Notes under the pieces: model-generated | What the model was told of the DNA's origin: nothing | Databases searched by the model: none | What the model saw: only the letters and a program-made list of their open reading frames with translations | Made by a program: the position numbers and the translations under genes | Virus record (IMG/VR): IMGVR_UViG_3300020182_000147 | Location: 1-27,950 of that record | Direction: 5' to 3' (one strand) | Source of the DNA: a virus | DNA length: 27,950 nt | In this document: positions 23,992 through 27,950 of the stretch, piece by piece | How positions within the stretch are numbered: position 1 is the first letter of the stretch | Layout: each line of letters starts with the position of its first letter

Positions 23992-24993
23992 TTAGTCTAT
24001 TTTTGGTTTTATTGCTTTAGATAGGTTAACACGTGATGTAAGTTCTGTCCCATCATCTAATGTCACTATTCCATCATTATTAATAAATTTATGATGTAGG
24101 TAGTTTCCAACCTGCCATGAGCCATCATCATCTTCTATCTTATACCATTTGTTATCTCTGTATTGAAATAATCTTTGTGGTGAATAATCTGTTCTTAGAA
24201 AAAATGCGTTATCGTCTGGGTATTGTGGAAATGATATACCGGTATCAACTGTAGAAAAATCTACATCATTTGGATTTTCTGAATTTTCTACTGCAAATTC
24301 CAAATTATTTTTTCTATAGTCATAATACCTACCGGGAACATTTTCTTGTGCTTCTTTTACTATTGCTTCATTTATATCAAGTTCTTTACTATAAGTTGAT
24401 AACATATTTTTAAGATCATTTACCTCTTCGCCAGTTCCAAATATATCAGTATATTCTTGAGTGTCCTGTAGTTGTTTGCATCTAATTCTCCAAATATGTG
24501 GCCACCAACCTGGATCAAAACCTTCTGAAGATTTAGATCCTTCTTGGACTACCCAGTATTGATTTACTGCTTCAGACTCTTCCTCAAGTAATAAATCTTC
24601 ACGCATGTGTGGGAGTTCTATTACATCTCCTGTCATTAATTTACGACCCAGACGTTCCACCATATCATTAATATGAACTTGGAATATACTTTGATCTGTT
24701 CCTAAAAACATACCAAACTGTGATAGATCAAAATCTTGATCAGTAACAGTATATGTTCCACGTAATTCAAATACTGTAGTTTCATATCGTCTATCACGAT
24801 TTTCCATAAACAGTAAGTCTTGTATTGGTGGATTTGCCGGGTCATAATTAGTATCAGTTTCGTCAATTGATCCTAAATATTTGTGTATAAGTAATGCCGT
24901 GCCTCCATGTTCAAAATGTGCTTTCACCATTTTGTCAATGAACTTATAGTCATTACCTTTACGTGGATTCCATAAACTTAATCTTGGCATCAT
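23992..24993 (-). CDS. 14: Neck protein gp14-like
   Basis: This 333-residue protein begins MPRLSLWNPRKGNDY, a start I associate with neck or virion proteins of marine T4-like phages. A central stretch (LSQFGMFLGTDQSIFQVHINDM, then LMTGDVIELPHM and AVNQYWVVQEG) runs parallel to T4 gp14, which has FFSNFGMQVQDEVTLSIN, then EGDLIYFPM and FEINWVEPY. gp14 joins with gp13 to form the neck that seals the packaged head. It is followed by gp15 on the same strand, as in T4. A late box GATAAATAC (minus strand, 25023-25015) and AAGGAAA precede the ATG. The last third (FFLRTDYSPQRLFQYRDNKWYKIED) is not matched in T4. A second ATG follows directly. Confidence 0.65.
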   Translation of the reverse strand: MMPRLSLWNPRKGNDYKFIDKMVKAHFEHGGTALLIHKYLGSIDETDTNYDPANPPIQDLLFMENRDRRYETTVFELRGTYTVTDQDFDLSQFGMFLGTDQSIFQVHINDMVERLGRKLMTGDVIELPHMREDLLLEEESEAVNQYWVVQEGSKSSEGFDPGWWPHIWRIRCKQLQDTQEYTDIFGTGEEVNDLKNMLSTYSKELDINEAIVKEAQENVPGRYYDYRKNNLEFAVENSENPNDVDFSTVDTGISFPQYPDDNAFFLRTDYSPQRLFQYRDNKWYKIEDDDGSWQVGNYLHHKFINNDGIVTLDDGTELTSRVNLSKAIKPKID

Positions 24994-25001
24994 TTTTTTC
25001 C

Positions 25002-25030
25002 TTGACTTCTAATTGTATTTATCATATACT
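25002..25030 (+). promoter_or_regulatory. Sigma70 promoter for the oxygenase gene
   Basis: TTGACT (25002-25007), a 17-base spacer and TATACT (25025-25030), just before the oxygenase gene. It overlaps the minus-strand late box for gp14. Confidence 0.7.
25015..25023 (-). promoter_or_regulatory. Late promoter box for gp14-gp15
   Basis: The minus strand reads GATAAATAC, 22 bases upstream of the gp14 ATG. It lies within the spacer of the opposing sigma70 promoter. Confidence 0.7.
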
Positions 25031-25053
25031 AGCTCTAACATATGGAGAATAAA

Positions 25054-25740
25054 ATGGTATCAGATGGTACACTAGTATTGCGTGATGTAATTGAACCCAC
25101 TGTAATTGCACAATTTAAAATGTGGGCAACAAATCCAAAAAGATATCATCGTGGCAATGCCACAGATGGTAATTATTATGCAGAACATGATGGCGAGAGA
25201 GAATATGATGTATGGTGGACTACGCAGCCGCCCAGAGAGATGTGGGAACCAATTGTCTGGCAATTATATGATTCAATTAACATTATGTTCAATAATACAA
25301 TGTGGGATGTCCACGTCGTGGATTGTATTACCACACGACCATCATCAAGTAAGATATATGCTCATATAGATACTCCATATAGATTTGAAGAATTTTCAGA
25401 AAGTTATGAAACACTAGGAGTTCAAATTATTATTCCATTAGATAACTTTACATTACTTAATGGTGGAACTGCGTATCTTCCTGGTTCTAACTTAGAACGT
25501 ATTGATTTTAAAGATTTAGAGAAAAATCGTGAACATTATAATAACCGATTACTAAATGAGGGACAACAGTTACTTGCTAAACCAGGGGATGTATTAATGT
25601 ATGATGGTAGAACTTTACACAGTACAATGCCTAATAAATCATCTGAATTCCGTAGTGCTTTACTAATAAATGTTCTAAAGTCTGATATTATTTCAAGGGT
25701 TCAAGAACTTGATGGAAATACTGATTTTGTTAAAAATTAA
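25054..25740 (+). CDS. 2-oxoglutarate/Fe(II)-dependent oxygenase
   Basis: The protein has the HxD...H...R core of the 2OG-Fe(II) dioxygenase superfamily: H104 and D106 in AHIDTPYR, H189 in GRTLHSTMP and R200 in SEFRSALL. GGTAYLPGSN and KPGDVLMYDG surround them as in phytanoyl-CoA hydroxylase and prolyl-hydroxylase-like members. These enzymes oxidise a carbon of protein, nucleic acid or small-molecule substrate while converting 2-oxoglutarate to succinate; the substrate here is unknown. I chose the ATG at 25054, because TATGGAG seven bases upstream is a good ribosome site; an in-frame ATG at 25042 lies within it. The length of 228 residues is typical for phage members. It has an early-type promoter, unlike its structural neighbours. 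Confidence 0.85.
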   Translation: MVSDGTLVLRDVIEPTVIAQFKMWATNPKRYHRGNATDGNYYAEHDGEREYDVWWTTQPPREMWEPIVWQLYDSINIMFNNTMWDVHVVDCITTRPSSSKIYAHIDTPYRFEEFSESYETLGVQIIIPLDNFTLLNGGTAYLPGSNLERIDFKDLEKNREHYNNRLLNEGQQLLAKPGDVLMYDGRTLHSTMPNKSSEFRSALLINVLKSDIISRVQELDGNTDFVKN

Positions 25741-25748
25741 TAAAAAAC

Positions 25749-25776
25749 TTGACAAATCCCTATATTATTATATACT
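25749..25776 (+). promoter_or_regulatory. Sigma70 promoter for the 415-residue gene
   Basis: TTGACA (25749-25754), a 16-base spacer and TATACT (25771-25776), followed by AAGGAGTG before the ATG at 25808. Confidence 0.75.
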
Positions 25777-25807
25777 AACATTAAATAGGGTTAAGGAGTG
25801 ATTCGAA

Positions 25808-27055
25808 ATGGTAGCAACATTAAAGCGTAAAAAATCAAAACCGACTAGGACACCAAAATTTGTTGATGAAAAATATACAGGTCCAGAGCCACAGTGGCTA
25901 TATTCAGATGATATGTCGGCGGAAGAATATTACAAAGAACGGACTAGAACAACATTTTATTACAACTATTTCTTTACGCCTAAGGATGGTAAACCCTGGG
26001 TAGTAGATTGGATGAAGAAAAACGGTTACACTAAAGAACAAGTATCTGCAGTAAAAAATGTTGCAGACACTTGGATCCCAATGACAGTATGTTCATATGC
26101 AAGGGCATTAGTAAAAGGTATGCCTATAAATCATGATGGAATTTCTGATTATCTTGCAACACTACCAGGTGTGGGTAGCAACACAATGAAAGATGCCGAT
26201 GTATATGTTAAAGAAAAATTAGAATTTATCATTCAAAAGGGAATTGAAGTAAAAGAAGAAAAATCTGAAAATGCAAAGGCAAAGGATGCTCAACGTCCTA
26301 ATATACAGCAATTGCTTAAAGAAAAAGCAATGGATATGGCAAATGATATAGAAGATTTTATTGATGAATTTGACTATAAAAAATCTACATTGAAAAAGTT
26401 TGATCCATTAAAATCTCTTAAAAAAGTTGATGCAAAGGGCAATCATGCAAAATATATACAAGCAAAATATGAAGGCGCATATGCAGAACTTGATACACTG
26501 TTAAATCCACCAAAGCGTATGAATGATGCTAAGAAAGAGGATTATGAACAACTTAAAGAAGGCTTCAACCATCTTAAAAAAGATGAAATAAAAAACATGT
26601 GGACATTGTATCGCAACATATTAGATGCATGTGATATGATTATCCAAGAAAGTAAAATCAACCGTACTCCTCGTAAGAGCAAGCCACAGAGTAGAGAAAA
26701 AATAGTTGCTAAGGTAAAATATTGTAAACAAGATATTCTGACAAACAGCGTGAGTCAGAAACCAATAGAATGTTTAGATGCGCAGGCTATTATGACATAC
26801 AACACAAAAACACGTAAGTTGGGTATATATTATCCTTCAGATAAAAATTCACTATCATTTAAAGGAACAACTCTTATTAATTTTGATGAAAGCAAGAGTG
26901 TCCAAAAAACTATGAGAAAACCAGCAGAACAAGTATCTAAGTTTAAGAAGGTTTCCAAACGTTCACTACAGAAAGAGTTTAGTGAAGTTAAGAGTGTTGA
27001 AACTAAAATGAATGGTAGGTTTAATGACCAGACTTTGATTTTAAGAATTTTCTAG
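25808..27055 (+). CDS. Conserved-looking protein of unknown function (415 aa)
   Basis: I cannot assign a function. The N-terminal 130 residues hold TTFYYNYFFTPKDGKPWVVDWM-type sequence with KKNGYTKEQVSAVKN and MTVCSYARALVKGMP, a layout I recall from hypothetical proteins of marine T4-like phages. LATLPGVGS resembles a helix-hairpin-helix turn but could be chance. The middle (about 150-300) is a lysine- and glutamate-rich helical rod. The C-terminal 120 residues look beta-rich (MTYNTKTRKLGIYYPSD) and very basic, suggesting nucleic acid binding (inference). A strong sigma70 promoter and AAGGAGTG ribosome site precede it, so it is probably an early or middle product even though gp13 follows 33 bases later, with a late box of its own. 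Confidence 0.7.
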   Translation: MVATLKRKKSKPTRTPKFVDEKYTGPEPQWLYSDDMSAEEYYKERTRTTFYYNYFFTPKDGKPWVVDWMKKNGYTKEQVSAVKNVADTWIPMTVCSYARALVKGMPINHDGISDYLATLPGVGSNTMKDADVYVKEKLEFIIQKGIEVKEEKSENAKAKDAQRPNIQQLLKEKAMDMANDIEDFIDEFDYKKSTLKKFDPLKSLKKVDAKGNHAKYIQAKYEGAYAELDTLLNPPKRMNDAKKEDYEQLKEGFNHLKKDEIKNMWTLYRNILDACDMIIQESKINRTPRKSKPQSREKIVAKVKYCKQDILTNSVSQKPIECLDAQAIMTYNTKTRKLGIYYPSDKNSLSFKGTTLINFDESKSVQKTMRKPAEQVSKFKKVSKRSLQKEFSEVKSVETKMNGRFNDQTLILRIF

Positions 27056-27060
27056 TTTCT

Positions 27061-27069
27061 GATAAATAC
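27061..27069 (+). promoter_or_regulatory. Late promoter box for gp13
   Basis: GATAAATAC, 19 bases before the gp13 ATG at 27089; CGGAGA is the ribosome site between them. Confidence 0.7.
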
Positions 27070-27088
27070 TGTATATCGGAGATAAATT

Positions 27089-27841
27089 ATGCCTGAAAAC
27101 AGAAATAAAATTAAGAATGATGTGATTAAACAAATTAGACTGTTGCTTGGCGATGGTATGATTGACATTGAGTTAGATCCAGAACATTACGATGTTGCAT
27201 TAGATATCGCTCTTTCTAAGATACGGCAACGTTCTGAAAATGCAGTAGAAGAAGATTTCTATGCATTAGAACTAAAAGAAGATGTTGCCGAATATACATT
27301 ACCGGAAGAAATTGTTGAAGTAAAACAAATTTGGAATCGTTCATTCGGTAATGGTGTTTCTGGTGGTGTTGATATGGATCCATTTGAGTTAGCATATGCA
27401 AATTCATATTTCTTTCTTAACAATCATATTGGTGGTGTTGCAACATTCGATTTCTTTACTCAGTATCGGGAGACTTTAAATAAAGTAGCTGCAACTGACA
27501 TCATGTATATTTGGAATCCTGTTACTAAAAAATTAAAGTTATTAAGAAAAATGAGAGCTGATTCTTTAGTTCTTATTCATGTGCATGTTGAACGCAATGA
27601 CGAACAATTATTAACTGATCCATATCTTAAATCTTGGTTACGTGACTATTCATTGGCATATTGTAAACGTATGTTAGGTGAAGCACGTGGAAAATTCTCT
27701 TCATTGCCTGGAGCACAAGGCGGCGTGACACTAAATGGTGCGGAAATGAAAGCAGAAGCAGATGTCCTAATTGATAAACTTGAATTAGAACTTGCGACAT
27801 ATGTAGATGGTTCTGCACCGTTAGGATTCATAATTGGATAA
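27089..27841 (+). CDS. 13: Neck protein gp13-like
   Basis: The start, KNDVIKQIRLLLGDGMIDIELDPEHYDVALDIAL, seen in pieces, is the usual opening of gp13-type neck proteins: a short helix, then IELxxEHYDxALDxAL. The C-terminal part YLKSWLRDYSLAYCKRMLGEARGKF followed by LPGAQGGVTLNG is equally typical. With gp14 it forms the neck that receives the tail. The length is 250 residues, against 309 in T4. It has its own late box. In T4 genes 13, 14 and 15 are adjacent and on one strand; here gp13 is on the plus strand, while gp14 and gp15 are 2 kb away on the minus strand. Confidence 0.8.
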   Translation: MPENRNKIKNDVIKQIRLLLGDGMIDIELDPEHYDVALDIALSKIRQRSENAVEEDFYALELKEDVAEYTLPEEIVEVKQIWNRSFGNGVSGGVDMDPFELAYANSYFFLNNHIGGVATFDFFTQYRETLNKVAATDIMYIWNPVTKKLKLLRKMRADSLVLIHVHVERNDEQLLTDPYLKSWLRDYSLAYCKRMLGEARGKFSSLPGAQGGVTLNGAEMKAEADVLIDKLELELATYVDGSAPLGFIIG

Positions 27842-27926
27842 GTGTTTAAAACAGGCATTCAATTTAAATATGAAAAATATCACAAGTTAGCGATAACTAT
27901 AATATATCACAATAAATAAATTTGTT

Positions 27927-27950
27927 ATGACATTAGATGAACTTAAAAAA
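27927..27950 (+). CDS. Start of a further gene (partial, 8 codons)
   Basis: ATG at 27927 opens MTLDELKK and runs off the window. A late-like box AATAAATAA lies at 27911-27919, only 8 bases before the ATG, and there is no clear ribosome site, so the start is not certain. MTLDEL-type starts occur in several small T4-like phage proteins (UvsY among others), but eight residues cannot decide. Confidence 0.3.

Noticed and set aside
1-27950. CRISPR arrays, insertion sequences, integrase or attachment sites
   Set aside because: No short regularly spaced repeats, transposase or integrase was seen; the only tandem repeats are coding repeats of the fibre gene.

Overview
This window is a late-gene and recombination-gene segment of an AT-rich, T4-like marine myovirus (a tailed Caudoviricetes phage of the cyanophage/pelagiphage-type T4 superfamily). 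The evidence is a set of recognisable T4 homologues: tail tube cap gp48 (partial), late sigma factor gp55, recombination nuclease gp47/gp46, baseplate hub gp26 with a gp51-like tail, portal gp20, gp67-like acidic core, prohead protease gp21, scaffold gp22, major capsid gp23, tail completion gp15, neck gp14-like and neck gp13. No host, plasmid or integration genes are visible. The host cannot be named from the sequence; low GC and the marine T4-like protein styles suggest an open-ocean bacterium (inference).

Layout. 1-481 (-): partial gp48. 611-4885 (+): a packed operon gp55 - gp47 - SDR-like protein - gp46, with overlapping or nearly touching genes, followed by a 58-residue histone H1-like (Hc1-like) basic protein. 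5090-5240: a sigma70-type promoter and an intrinsic terminator with no gene between them, a candidate small RNA. 5300-5820 (+): a 62-residue protein coupled to a small membrane protein. 5817-6362 (-): a PD-(D/E)XK-type nuclease. 6363-7068: about 700 bases without a credible gene, much of it GC-richer than other intergenic DNA, full of helices, and preceded on the minus strand by a T4-type late promoter; a candidate large structured RNA. 7069-8126 (-): gp26 whose 3' end carries a T-TTT-TTA slippery site leading in the -1 frame into a start-less gp51-like reading frame. 8231-16244 (+): a large helical virion protein, then the head module gp20 - small ORF - gp67-like - gp21 - gp22 - gp23. 16374-21322 (+): a repeat-bearing fibre protein ending in an S74 intramolecular chaperone, and a second adhesin-like protein. 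21384-24993 (-): orphan ORF, Nudix hydrolase, gp15, gp14-like. 25054-27841 (+): 2-oxoglutarate/Fe(II) oxygenase, an unknown 415-residue protein, gp13, and the first codons of another gene at the right edge.

Control. Two promoter classes are visible. Sigma70-like promoters (TTGACA/TTGACT, 16-17 bp spacer, TATAAT-like) precede gp55, the candidate small RNA, the 62-residue gene, gp20, the oxygenase and the 415-residue gene. T4-type late boxes of the form GATAAATAC or TATAAATAC precede gp48, the structured-RNA region, the large helical virion gene, the gp67-like gene, the fibre gene, the orphan ORF, gp14 and gp13. gp55, encoded here, is the expected reader of the late boxes. Intrinsic terminators close the candidate small RNA, the gp20 unit and the gp23 unit.

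Most notable: the likely gp26/gp51 programmed frameshift, the large and small candidate RNAs, the SDR-like gene inside the gp47-gp46 operon, and the variant late promoter set. All identifications are from reading the sequence; none was confirmed by database search.
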